In this document: positions 25,698 to 33,954 of the stretch, in pieces | Numbering within the stretch: the first letter of the stretch is position 1 | Layout of the letters: the number at the start of each line of letters is the position of its first letter | From: Chromatiales bacterium (ex Bugula neritina AB1) | GTDB taxonomy: Bacteria > Pseudomonadota > Gammaproteobacteria > Granulosicoccales > Granulosicoccaceae | Assembly (NCBI GenBank): GCA_001730015.1 | Contig: MDLA01000150.1 | Span: forward strand, 1 to 44,096 | Direction of reading: 5' to 3' | Length of the DNA: 44,096 nucleotides | The notes under the pieces: model-generated | What the model was told of the DNA's origin: nothing | Seen by the model: the letters and a program-made list of their open reading frames with translations, nothing else | The model's database searches: none | Translations under genes and position numbers: made by a program

Positions 25698-28600
25698 AGT
25701 TGCTAACTACAAAATCTGTTCGACGATGGATAAAACACAGCCTGCTGTTTTTTTCTCTGCTTGCTGGTGCATCAGCGTCTTTTGCGAGTAGCCTTGAATT
25801 CGGGCCGGCAATACCGGTGTCTGATTCGTTCAGTGTTCCAGCCGGTATTGCCATCGACCAGGATCGTGATCGCCTGTTCGTTGTGGATACAGCCCACCAT
25901 AGAATTAAATACCGAACACTATCCAGCTTGCCGGCCGTGGCTCCCTGGCAGGAGTTTGGCTTCGTGGCGGATCGCACGCTCGATAACGCTCTAAATGAAC
26001 CGCAGGCTATGGCGGTCGACAGCACTGGTAATGTCTTTGTTCTCGATACATTTAATAACGAGGTCAAGCTCTACCGATGGATTAGTAGCGGCCAGGGGTA
26101 TAGCCTCGATCTAACCTTTGCATCCACAAACCGTCATCAGGTAGATGGTGTCGATATTGATCTGCCACGTGATATAGCGGTAGGTACTGATGATCGCATT
26201 TATGTACTTGATTCAACAAATAACCGGGTATTGGTCGCCGATAACGCCGATGACACCAGTTGGAGTGTGCACCACAGCGATAGCGCATGGAGAAACCCTT
26301 ACGGACTGGATATCGGTGACGACAACACCCTTTACATAGCCGATACCGATAACCATCAAATCGTACGCATTCTCGCTGATGGTACAAGCACTGTTATTGG
26401 GGGCTATGGCGTCGGTAACGGACGATTCCGTCACCCTCGTGATGTAGCCGTCGGCGGCGATGGTCGGTTATACATAGCTGATACCTATAATCACCGTCTG
26501 ACCGTATTAACTGCAGACGGAGAGCATTATCGAAATCTAGGCGCAGCCCCGTTGTTCGGTAGTTTGCAAAAGGTGGTGGTTGACGACAACAATCACGTGT
26601 ACACAATAGATTCGGATCGCAATCAGGCGGTTGCATTTGTAGGGCCGGTTAATCCACCGCCCTACGATGTATTTATTCGAGACTATAATGGAGACACAGG
26701 CGAGGAGCCTTCTAATTCAGCGTTTATATTATCCTCACCTGATATTCTAGTACGCCATGAGGCAGATGTCGATCTGGCCATGGCCGCTGTAAACGGCCTG
26801 ACAAGTATCGCCTTTCAGCAGCCGCGCTTCAATGAAACGAACTATCTATACCTCGCAGTGAACAATAGAGGCCAGTTTGATCTAACCAATCTGTTCGCGC
26901 GTTTTTACTGGGCAGATCCGACAACTGCACTTGATTTTCCGACTGACTGGAAAGTGCAGGGGTTGTATACGGATTACGTTGATTCTACGGTATTTGTAGA
27001 GGGAAATTCGCTGACTATTGATTTTGTATCAGCACCGGACGGCACCGTTGTCGCTGGCCCTATTGCCTGGCGCCCACCGGCACCTGATTCACTGGCCACC
27101 GCAGACGGGAAAGTTCTGGTGCTGGCCAGACTGGTCAGCCTGAACGATCACACCGAGACGGCTGTCGGACTGGAGCAGGTTCGGCTTAATAATAATGTCG
27201 CTATGCGTGAGGTGACTATCAGTCAGGGACCGGATCCCATTGGCAATCAGGACACGCTGGTTGTGCGCGTCGATTACCCGAATATTGGCGGCAGTGCCGA
27301 TGAAACACTGATCGATCAGCGAATCACCGGACTTCAATCCTGGATAGCAGAGGTTAGCTATCAACAGACAACCATGGATCCACTGTACCGCGGGCCGGTG
27401 ATACTGGATGAGCCGACGGGTTTCTATGAGGCTCCGGATCGCAATATGCTGATCGAAATGGCAGAGGAGGTACTAGGCAAGCTTATACTCGCAGAAGGCA
27501 GTTTGCTTGATGGTCCAACGACGGCTCCCGATGATGATATTGACCGAATCATTATGGTCGTAAATGATCCGGGGTTCACTGACGATTGGGCTACCACCGG
27601 CTTGTGGCCCTATTCCATAAACGGTGATACACGGCATCTGTCGGTGTCCGTCCAGGGACCGAACAATTCACTTGCGCAATATGCTCACGGTCTCTCACAT
27701 CAACTGGGGCTGCGAGATCTTTATCCGTATGACAACGTCTCATTTCCGGTGAATCATCCAGCCGATCCGTGGGATAACATGGCAAGCCCTCACAGTGGCG
27801 CTCACCCTCTGGTCTATTCGAAAGAATACGCCAGCTGGTTATCTGCCGGTGCCGGAAAAATTCTATTCATCCCAAGACCTGCTGGCAATGCTCCCGCCCG
27901 ATTGGGTGAGCCGGCTATTGACCTTACCTACCAGACTGAAGTTGAACCTGACGAGATCGCAGCCATCGCTATCGGCTTAACCGAGGGTGCAACCACCTTC
28001 GAAAGTGAAAGTCATTATTATTGGATTGAAGCCCGTACTCCTTCCCACGGCAATGCAGATTCCGGAGTCCCTCAAGATGGAGTTCTGGTGTATTACGCAA
28101 ACGACAACATACCGCAAGGGCATGTTCCTGTTTTAATACGCGACAGGCTTCCAGCCACCGATACGCTAACTGATGCCGCACTGGGTGTGGGGCACGATAT
28201 GAGCCCTGCGGGTACCGGTATAGAGATACGCGTGACCGAGGCTCTGCCGGGTACTGCCGGATACCGCATTGAAGTGGATTACGACCCGCCACCCACCGAT
28301 TACAATGTTCGTATTCGAGTGGGTGACCCCAGCTGGCACAGCCCCGATATCTGGGTGGATAACCAACGTGATGGGGGTGGTTATCACAGTTACAATACCA
28401 GCTCTGGCCAATCCGCTGGTCCGGTAGATGAGCCACCGCTGGGTGGACAGGAAAACCGAATCTATGCACGTATCTACAATGATGGGCCAGCCACCGCGTT
28501 CGATATAGAAGTACAGTTTTTGTTGTCAGAGCCATACCACACTGTCGATGGAGAGGGTGACTTCGATCTGTATAAATCGGCATTCATTGCGGCAATACCG

Positions 28601-30022
28601 GCTGGCGAATACCGCGATGCTTTTGTTGTTTGGGAGCCGTTGGCAAACGATGATCCGCATAACTGTGTTCGCGTCAAGCTTATGCGCCTGATCAACGACA
28701 CCAATAGCGCAGACAACGAAGCGCAGCAGAATCTTCAGGTAGAAAATTCATCACAGGCTAGCCCTTATAACGCGGTCCATTTTAACTTCCAGGCCAGTAA
28801 CAATGAATCAAAGCCCAAACTGATTTATTTCCGCACTGATGGCATTCCGAAAGACTGGGAACAGGAGCTCTTTCCGTCTCATGCCGTAATGGCATCGGGT
28901 ACTGATATGGTTGGACGGTTAACCCTCCGCCCCCCGCAATCGGCGCCCGCGTGTACTGATCGAATGATTACCGTGACTGGTTGGATACCCGCCGGTGATA
29001 CGCTGGTGCAAACTGGCGGCGCAACAGTCGATGTCAAATTACGTAATCGAACCCGTCTGGACGCAGACTACGGAGTCATAGCCTGTGAAAAACCTCCGCC
29101 GCACCGGCCGGGTCCCGGTAACCCGGATTGCGATGACCCGAAAAACGAAGATCCTCGCTGTGACAAACCGGATCCGGATTGCTCCGATCCGGAGAGTAAA
29201 GATCCGCGCTGCAAAGATCCCGTCCCTCCGGACTGCAAAGACCCGGAATCAAAAGACCCCCGATGCAGGGAGCCCGCACGTGAAGAATGCAAAGACCCTG
29301 AAAATCCGGATCCACGTTGCCTCGAAGCGGCCCTGCAGCGCTGTAAAGAATCTGGCAGGAACGATTCACGGTGCAAGCTTGTATTGCTGAACTACTGCAA
29401 ACAGGCGGAAAACCGCAATAAGCCACAGTGCCGCTCATTGTCACTAAGCCGACAGCCCTTTGCCTGGAGTGCAGATTCAGTTAAGCGAGCCCGGGCGCGT
29501 CAGCGAAATGAGACTGCACAGTGCGCCACTCTAGGTACCAAAGGCTGCACAACACCCGCACGCCGAAATGAAACTATTTTACTAATGTATCAGGATCCGG
29601 GTGGCAATCCTGTGTACCACAGCGTGATGACCGACAGTGCCGGCTGTTATACAGACTCGTACGATGTTACTGAAGGTGGTGCGTGGCAAGTTTCCGCTTT
29701 CTATGCCGGCGATCAATGTTCGGGGCCTGCCGATGATCGAGAATTGTTAAAAGTGCCGCTTGAGAGCACCGGAGATCAGGACGGCGACGGCATTCCTGAT
29801 GACAGGGAAGTTCAGGGTGATGCGGATAATGACGGAATTCCCAACCATCTCGACCCCGACAGCGACAACGACGGAATTGTCGATGGCAAAGAGCCGCCTG
29901 GCGACGCAGACAAAGACGGCTTTGATAACTACACCGATACCGACAGCGACAACGACGGCAAGCCGGATAATCGTGAAGATTTTAAAGAGGCCTACGAAGA
30001 ATACCGGCCAGATCGAGGGTAA
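25694..30022 (+). CDS. Exported NHL-propeller / inactive M6-peptidase-like / Ca-binding repeat protein, 1442 aa
   Basis: The start is GTG 25694 inside the previous stop (GTGA). Signal peptide: hydrophobic SLLFFSLLAGASAS, cleavage near residue 30. Residues about 45-315 are NHL repeats (VPAGIAIDQDRDRLFVVD, EPQAMAVDSTGNVFVLDT, RHPRDVAVGGDGRLYIAD), likely a six-bladed propeller. Residues about 525-740 resemble an M6 (immune inhibitor A-like) metallopeptidase, with QYAHGLSHQLGLRDLY where HExxH is expected (His665, Gly666, His669) and DPWDNMASPHSGAHPL after it. Next come beta domains, Cys-rich repeats (about 1140-1245), and Asp-rich repeats of thrombospondin type 3 style (about 1360-1425). No sorting signal ends the protein. 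It is the last gene of the coupled operon. Confidence 0.88.
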   Translation: MKLLTTKSVRRWIKHSLLFFSLLAGASASFASSLEFGPAIPVSDSFSVPAGIAIDQDRDRLFVVDTAHHRIKYRTLSSLPAVAPWQEFGFVADRTLDNALNEPQAMAVDSTGNVFVLDTFNNEVKLYRWISSGQGYSLDLTFASTNRHQVDGVDIDLPRDIAVGTDDRIYVLDSTNNRVLVADNADDTSWSVHHSDSAWRNPYGLDIGDDNTLYIADTDNHQIVRILADGTSTVIGGYGVGNGRFRHPRDVAVGGDGRLYIADTYNHRLTVLTADGEHYRNLGAAPLFGSLQKVVVDDNNHVYTIDSDRNQAVAFVGPVNPPPYDVFIRDYNGDTGEEPSNSAFILSSPDILVRHEADVDLAMAAVNGLTSIAFQQPRFNETNYLYLAVNNRGQFDLTNLFARFYWADPTTALDFPTDWKVQGLYTDYVDSTVFVEGNSLTIDFVSAPDGTVVAGPIAWRPPAPDSLATADGKVLVLARLVSLNDHTETAVGLEQVRLNNNVAMREVTISQGPDPIGNQDTLVVRVDYPNIGGSADETLIDQRITGLQSWIAEVSYQQTTMDPLYRGPVILDEPTGFYEAPDRNMLIEMAEEVLGKLILAEGSLLDGPTTAPDDDIDRIIMVVNDPGFTDDWATTGLWPYSINGDTRHLSVSVQGPNNSLAQYAHGLSHQLGLRDLYPYDNVSFPVNHPADPWDNMASPHSGAHPLVYSKEYASWLSAGAGKILFIPRPAGNAPARLGEPAIDLTYQTEVEPDEIAAIAIGLTEGATTFESESHYYWIEARTPSHGNADSGVPQDGVLVYYANDNIPQGHVPVLIRDRLPATDTLTDAALGVGHDMSPAGTGIEIRVTEALPGTAGYRIEVDYDPPPTDYNVRIRVGDPSWHSPDIWVDNQRDGGGYHSYNTSSGQSAGPVDEPPLGGQENRIYARIYNDGPATAFDIEVQFLLSEPYHTVDGEGDFDLYKSAFIAAIPAGEYRDAFVVWEPLANDDPHNCVRVKLMRLINDTNSADNEAQQNLQVENSSQASPYNAVHFNFQASNNESKPKLIYFRTDGIPKDWEQELFPSHAVMASGTDMVGRLTLRPPQSAPACTDRMITVTGWIPAGDTLVQTGGATVDVKLRNRTRLDADYGVIACEKPPPHRPGPGNPDCDDPKNEDPRCDKPDPDCSDPESKDPRCKDPVPPDCKDPESKDPRCREPAREECKDPENPDPRCLEAALQRCKESGRNDSRCKLVLLNYCKQAENRNKPQCRSLSLSRQPFAWSADSVKRARARQRNETAQCATLGTKGCTTPARRNETILLMYQDPGGNPVYHSVMTDSAGCYTDSYDVTEGGAWQVSAFYAGDQCSGPADDRELLKVPLESTGDQDGDGIPDDREVQGDADNDGIPNHLDPDSDNDGIVDGKEPPGDADKDGFDNYTDTDSDNDGKPDNREDFKEAYEEYRPDRG
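29116..29440 (+). repeat. Cys-rich tandem peptide repeats within the 1442-aa protein
   Basis: In frame, a unit of about 15-16 residues with the pattern C-x-DPE-x-x-DPRC recurs: DCSDPESKDPRC, DCKDPESKDPRC, ECKDPENPDPRC, then more diverged copies CKESGRNDSRC and CKQAENRNKPQC. Two Cys per unit suggest a chain of small disulfide loops in an extracellular linker. Confidence 0.85.
29773..29970 (+). repeat. Thrombospondin type 3-like calcium-binding repeats
   Basis: Near the C-terminus of the 1442-aa protein, DxDxDGxxD-type loops recur: DQDGDGIPDD, DADNDGIPNH, DSDNDGIVDG, DADKDGFDNY and DSDNDGKPDN. These match the calcium-binding pattern of type 3 repeats in secreted bacterial proteins. The DNA copies are also similar to each other. 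Confidence 0.85.
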
Positions 30023-30741
30023 TTGCGCCACTCGCAAGCCGGGTGGCTCAAACTGTCAGGCGAGACTGTTGAACCTCTTGGTCTGTCGAGTCAGTACACA
30101 TCAGTATTCAGCCGTGATCACCTGCCTTTACGCAAGTTTGCAGTGTTGCGCAAGCTCCTTGCACCGCTCATTATGCGTGGGTTTTTAAATTAATTGTTGG
30201 GTCGCATTTCACCCGAATTGATTTGCGTTAGACCGTTTTACGTCATTCCTTCAAACGCACGGCAACGTAAAGGTAGCTGATTGCCCGGTGCTGTGACGGA
30301 CATCGACCTTGAGAATCACGCGGGCACGCGATTTATCGTTCTTTTTTGCTGCCGATCACCTGCGGTGAGCCTGTATTATTGGCGGGGCGTGTTGGTGTTA
30401 ATCGCTTAAAAATGCAGGCTGAGCTACCGCGCAGACTATAAATTCAATAAGCAAATTGAAAATAACACCCCTTAACTTTGCACATAACGTATTTTTTCGA
30501 TGCAATTAAAATTTATCTATCGGTCGGATCCCCAAGCACGCCAGTTGAGCGGTAAACGGGCAGGTCACAACAAATCCGATCACAGCGAAAAAAATGAGCT
30601 TACACTACAGATATCAACGACCACCGCATTTGCCCTGGTCTCCAGGGTTCAGTAGCGATGACACACACAGCAACAGCGTTGCAAATTTTTCTGCATGTCA
30701 AGTTGTTGTGACTATCAGAGCTGAGGAGGCTTAGTGTAACA
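30023..30741. other. 719-bp gene-free region before the reductive dehalogenase
   Basis: This region holds no convincing gene. The frame of the 1442-aa protein stays open for 56 codons directly after its TAA (to the TAA at 30191-30193). It holds A/T-rich DNA at about 30435-30515 and a T6 run near 30342 preceded by a weak CGCG-rich hairpin. A compact inverted repeat CCCTGG-TCT-CCAGGG lies at 30633-30647. I looked for a cobalamin riboswitch and did not recognise one. Confidence 0.6.
30633..30647. promoter_or_regulatory. Short perfect palindrome upstream of the dehalogenase
   Basis: A 6-bp stem with a 3-base centre (CCCTGG TCT CCAGGG) lies 95 bp before the dehalogenase start. Its size fits an operator half-site pair, but the binding protein is unknown and it could be chance. 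Confidence 0.35.
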
Positions 30742-33700
30742 ATGCCAGTACGTTTTTTCTCCGACAAAAGCCGGCCAGTGCACCTGGGGCCATACCCGCT
30801 TGAGCGACTCGCGCGTGGTCAGTTGCCCGATCTTGAAAGTGTTCCTGCATTCGAAGCCTTGTCTTTTGTGCGACCCGACGAACCGCTGAATCTGGTTAAT
30901 GCCATGGACGAGTATCAGTCTATGATGGATGCAATAAGAGACGGATTCACCAACAAAACCCGTTCCTCCATCCCTGAAGATCCTCGCGCAAGGGCGGAGC
31001 ACTTGAAATCTTTCTGCTACTTTCAGGACGCCGCTATGGTGGGTGTCGGAGCACTGCCTGACGCAGCGCGCCTTAGCAGCCCGGTACGCAATCCGGGTAT
31101 TGAACAACTAGCCGAAGAACTGCGAACGCGGCAGACCAAAACGCTGGCTTCAGGTATAGACATGATCATGGCGGATCTAAAAGAATCTATGGAATCACCG
31201 CCGGCTTCAACTGAACATCACACGCACACGCTGGTGATACTCAATGAAATGGCGCGTGACCCGCGTGCCGGCGAAAAGGGCACCGGCTGGCTTCGTGATT
31301 GTGCGCGCCATGCAGCGGCAATGCGTGCCACAGAGACAGCCGTGGTTATCGCCAACTATATTCGCTTGCTCGGCTGGGATGCGGTGGCTCATACCGCTTC
31401 AACCTCAGACATTGATCTGAATATCGCTACCGTTTCAGCAGGCCTCGCCAGCGTTGAAAACGGCGAGTTATGGGTGCCCTATATTGGCAATCGCTTTGCG
31501 GTGGCCGTGGTAACCACCACCCTGGAACTGGCCATCGACAAACCGTTATCACCTAAAGATGCGCAACCCTGGTTTCGAACCAACGGACCAGCCTGGTGGC
31601 TCGGCACCGGTTTTCGTAAGAGTGCGCTTAATGAAGACCCCTTTAGTAAACGCGACTTTCATCTGGGGCCGCATCCATTTGAAACCCTGAAACGTGTTGA
31701 AAACCCAACCACCTATATTGATGAACCGCGCGTCGCCCGAGTTCCCAAACGTACCGATATGTTCGCCCGGGCGCAATTCGGTGATATGGGAAAGAACTTA
31801 CAGCAAGGAGCCAAAGGCGGTTACTACGCGCGCAAGGCTGCACCTTCTATGGCTCAGCGACGCATGCTGGGTGCGTTCGTTTTATTGCAGGACGGCGCAT
31901 CAGCAGAAGCGGGTTTGTTACCGACCGATGAATCCGAAAACGCCAGTGCGGTAAAAGCGGCAACATATTTTCTGGGGGTTGATGCAGTGGGTATATCCCG
32001 TTGCCCCGACTGGACCTGGTACAGCCACGATGCCACTGGCGCGCCACTCGAACCGCCGCACGATCAGGCCATCAGTATGATTATCGATCAGGGCTATGAA
32101 ACCATGGAAGGAGCCAGCGGCGATGACTGGATCAGCGTTGCGCAATCCATGCGCGCCTATCTTCGGTTTTCATTGCTTGGTGGTGTCATTGCGAAGCAAA
32201 TACGAAATCTCGGCTATAAGGCCAAATCACACACGGTACTCGACGGCGAGGTCTTGCAGCCGCCGTTGCTGTTACTCGCCGGATTAGGCGAAGTGAGCCG
32301 CATTGGCGAAGTAATACTGAACCCGTTTCTAGGGCCCCGGCTTAAATCGGGCGTGGTGACCACTGACATGCCGATGGCACACGATAAACCCATCGACTTC
32401 GGCCTGCAAAAATTCTGCGAATCGTGCAACAAGTGCGCAAGAGAATGCCCGTCCGGTGCTATAACCGCAGGCCCTAAATTGATGTTCAACGGCTACGAGA
32501 TCTGGAAATCCGACAGCCAGAAATGTGCAACCTACCGCATCACCACAGAGGGTGGTGCTATGTGCGGGCGTTGCATGAAAACCTGCCCGTGGAACCTTGA
32601 AGGTATATTCAAAGAGCGTCCGTTCCGCTGGGCGGCAATGAATTTTCCCGCGACAGCGCCGGCGCTTGCGAAACTGGACGATACCGTTGGCAATGGCGGC
32701 CTGAACCCGGTAAAAAAATGGTGGTGGGATCTGGAACTCAATAGCGATGGCGGCTACCACCCGACAAATAAGGAAGTCAACACACGCAATCTGCAGCGTG
32801 ATCTCAATTTAAAATACGAAGATCAGACGCTTGCTGTTTACCCCGCTCCCCTGGCACCGCATCCGCACCCCTATCCGTTCCCCATGGATCGCGAGGCAGG
32901 TATAGAGGCCTATCAGGCGATGATCACCGCCGAAGAATATCAAGACAGACTGTCACGCGGCGATACCTCTTTTGTGCATCAGTATGGCGGCGATAACGAA
33001 AGCCCGGTGTTACGTGTTATTGTGAGTAAAGCCGAAACGATGGGGGGCAATATCACCAAGTTCGAGCTGCGCAGCCTCGATGGCACAGACCTTCCCGAAT
33101 GGCAGGCCGGTGCTCACCTCGATGTTGTTGTAGCGCCCGAGTTCCTGCGGCAATACTCCATGTCCGGGAACCCGGCTGATAAATCCGTGTACCAGATTGC
33201 CGTACTTCGCGAAGCCGATGGTCGCGGTGGTTCCGCTCTAATGCATCGAATATTTTCCGAAGGTCGAAAAGTATTTATATCGCGCCCTATAAATCATTTT
33301 CCACTCGATGAAACAGCTGCGAAATCCATTTTGACGGGAGGCGGTGTTGGCATTACCCCCATGATTGCAATGGCGCACCAGCTGCATGCAAGCGGCAGAG
33401 ATTTCGAATTACATTACTCGGCTTCCAGCAGAGCAGATGCAGCGTTTGAAACAGATTTATCTTCTTTTGCCTGGTTCGACAAAGTATCAATACACATTTC
33501 CGATGAGGGCACGCGAGCCAATTTCGGCGAAATACTAACAGGCTACCAGGCAGGGTGGCATCTGTACACGTGTGGCAGCGAGCGATATATGAGTGCGGTT
33601 ACCACTGCCGCCGAGGCTGCCGGCTTTCCCGAAGAAGCGTGTCACCTCGAGTACTTTTCGGTGCCTGAAGTTCCCGACTATATTAACCACGACTTCACCC

Positions 33701-33954
33701 TGCGGCTGGCAAAAACTGATAAAGAGTTTTTAATTCCGGCAGATAAATCCGCCACCGACGTATTGGCGGAAAACGGAATCCATATAGACGTGAAATGTTC
33801 AGATGGTATCTGCGGTGTGTGCAAGTGCGGTTTACTGGATGGCGATGTAGAGCACCGGGATTACGTACTCTCCAAAGCGCAGCGCGGGGAATCGATCATT
33901 TTATGTCAGAGCAGGGCGGCGGCAGAAAACGGTGTTGTTACGGTTGATATTTAG
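30742..33954 (+). CDS. Self-sufficient (catabolic) reductive dehalogenase fused to a flavin reductase and [2Fe-2S] domain, 1070 aa
   Basis: Architecture: residues about 10-290 are a degenerate copy of the cobalamin-binding fold. Residues 300-555 are the RdhA core, followed by two [4Fe-4S] motifs (Cys559/562/565/569 in CESCNKCARECP; Cys595/608/611/615 ending CGRCMKTCPW). Residues 755-975 are a ferredoxin-reductase module (flavin motif RQYSMS, nucleotide motif GGGVGITPM). Residues 985-1070 are a plant-type [2Fe-2S] domain (Cys1019/1024/1027/1055). This matches oxygen-tolerant, NAD(P)H-dependent catabolic RdhAs such as BhbA and NpRdhA, which remove halogen from halophenols with B12. There is no Tat signal, so it is cytoplasmic. 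AGGAGG lies 12 bases before the ATG. Its stop overlaps the convergent gene by four bases. The substrate is not identifiable from sequence. Confidence 0.93.
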   Translation: MPVRFFSDKSRPVHLGPYPLERLARGQLPDLESVPAFEALSFVRPDEPLNLVNAMDEYQSMMDAIRDGFTNKTRSSIPEDPRARAEHLKSFCYFQDAAMVGVGALPDAARLSSPVRNPGIEQLAEELRTRQTKTLASGIDMIMADLKESMESPPASTEHHTHTLVILNEMARDPRAGEKGTGWLRDCARHAAAMRATETAVVIANYIRLLGWDAVAHTASTSDIDLNIATVSAGLASVENGELWVPYIGNRFAVAVVTTTLELAIDKPLSPKDAQPWFRTNGPAWWLGTGFRKSALNEDPFSKRDFHLGPHPFETLKRVENPTTYIDEPRVARVPKRTDMFARAQFGDMGKNLQQGAKGGYYARKAAPSMAQRRMLGAFVLLQDGASAEAGLLPTDESENASAVKAATYFLGVDAVGISRCPDWTWYSHDATGAPLEPPHDQAISMIIDQGYETMEGASGDDWISVAQSMRAYLRFSLLGGVIAKQIRNLGYKAKSHTVLDGEVLQPPLLLLAGLGEVSRIGEVILNPFLGPRLKSGVVTTDMPMAHDKPIDFGLQKFCESCNKCARECPSGAITAGPKLMFNGYEIWKSDSQKCATYRITTEGGAMCGRCMKTCPWNLEGIFKERPFRWAAMNFPATAPALAKLDDTVGNGGLNPVKKWWWDLELNSDGGYHPTNKEVNTRNLQRDLNLKYEDQTLAVYPAPLAPHPHPYPFPMDREAGIEAYQAMITAEEYQDRLSRGDTSFVHQYGGDNESPVLRVIVSKAETMGGNITKFELRSLDGTDLPEWQAGAHLDVVVAPEFLRQYSMSGNPADKSVYQIAVLREADGRGGSALMHRIFSEGRKVFISRPINHFPLDETAAKSILTGGGVGITPMIAMAHQLHASGRDFELHYSASSRADAAFETDLSSFAWFDKVSIHISDEGTRANFGEILTGYQAGWHLYTCGSERYMSAVTTAAEAAGFPEEACHLEYFSVPEVPDYINHDFTLRLAKTDKEFLIPADKSATDVLAENGIHIDVKCSDGICGVCKCGLLDGDVEHRDYVLSKAQRGESIILCQSRAAAENGVVTVDI

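Noticed and set aside
29760..30188. 142-aa frame overlapping the end of the 1442-aa gene
   Set aside because: Its Thr/Ala-rich sequence is the shifted-frame shadow of the Asp-rich calcium repeats.
30023..30741. Cobalamin riboswitch upstream of the B12-dependent dehalogenase
   Set aside because: I searched for the B12-box-like sequence and its surrounding helices and did not find a convincing match.
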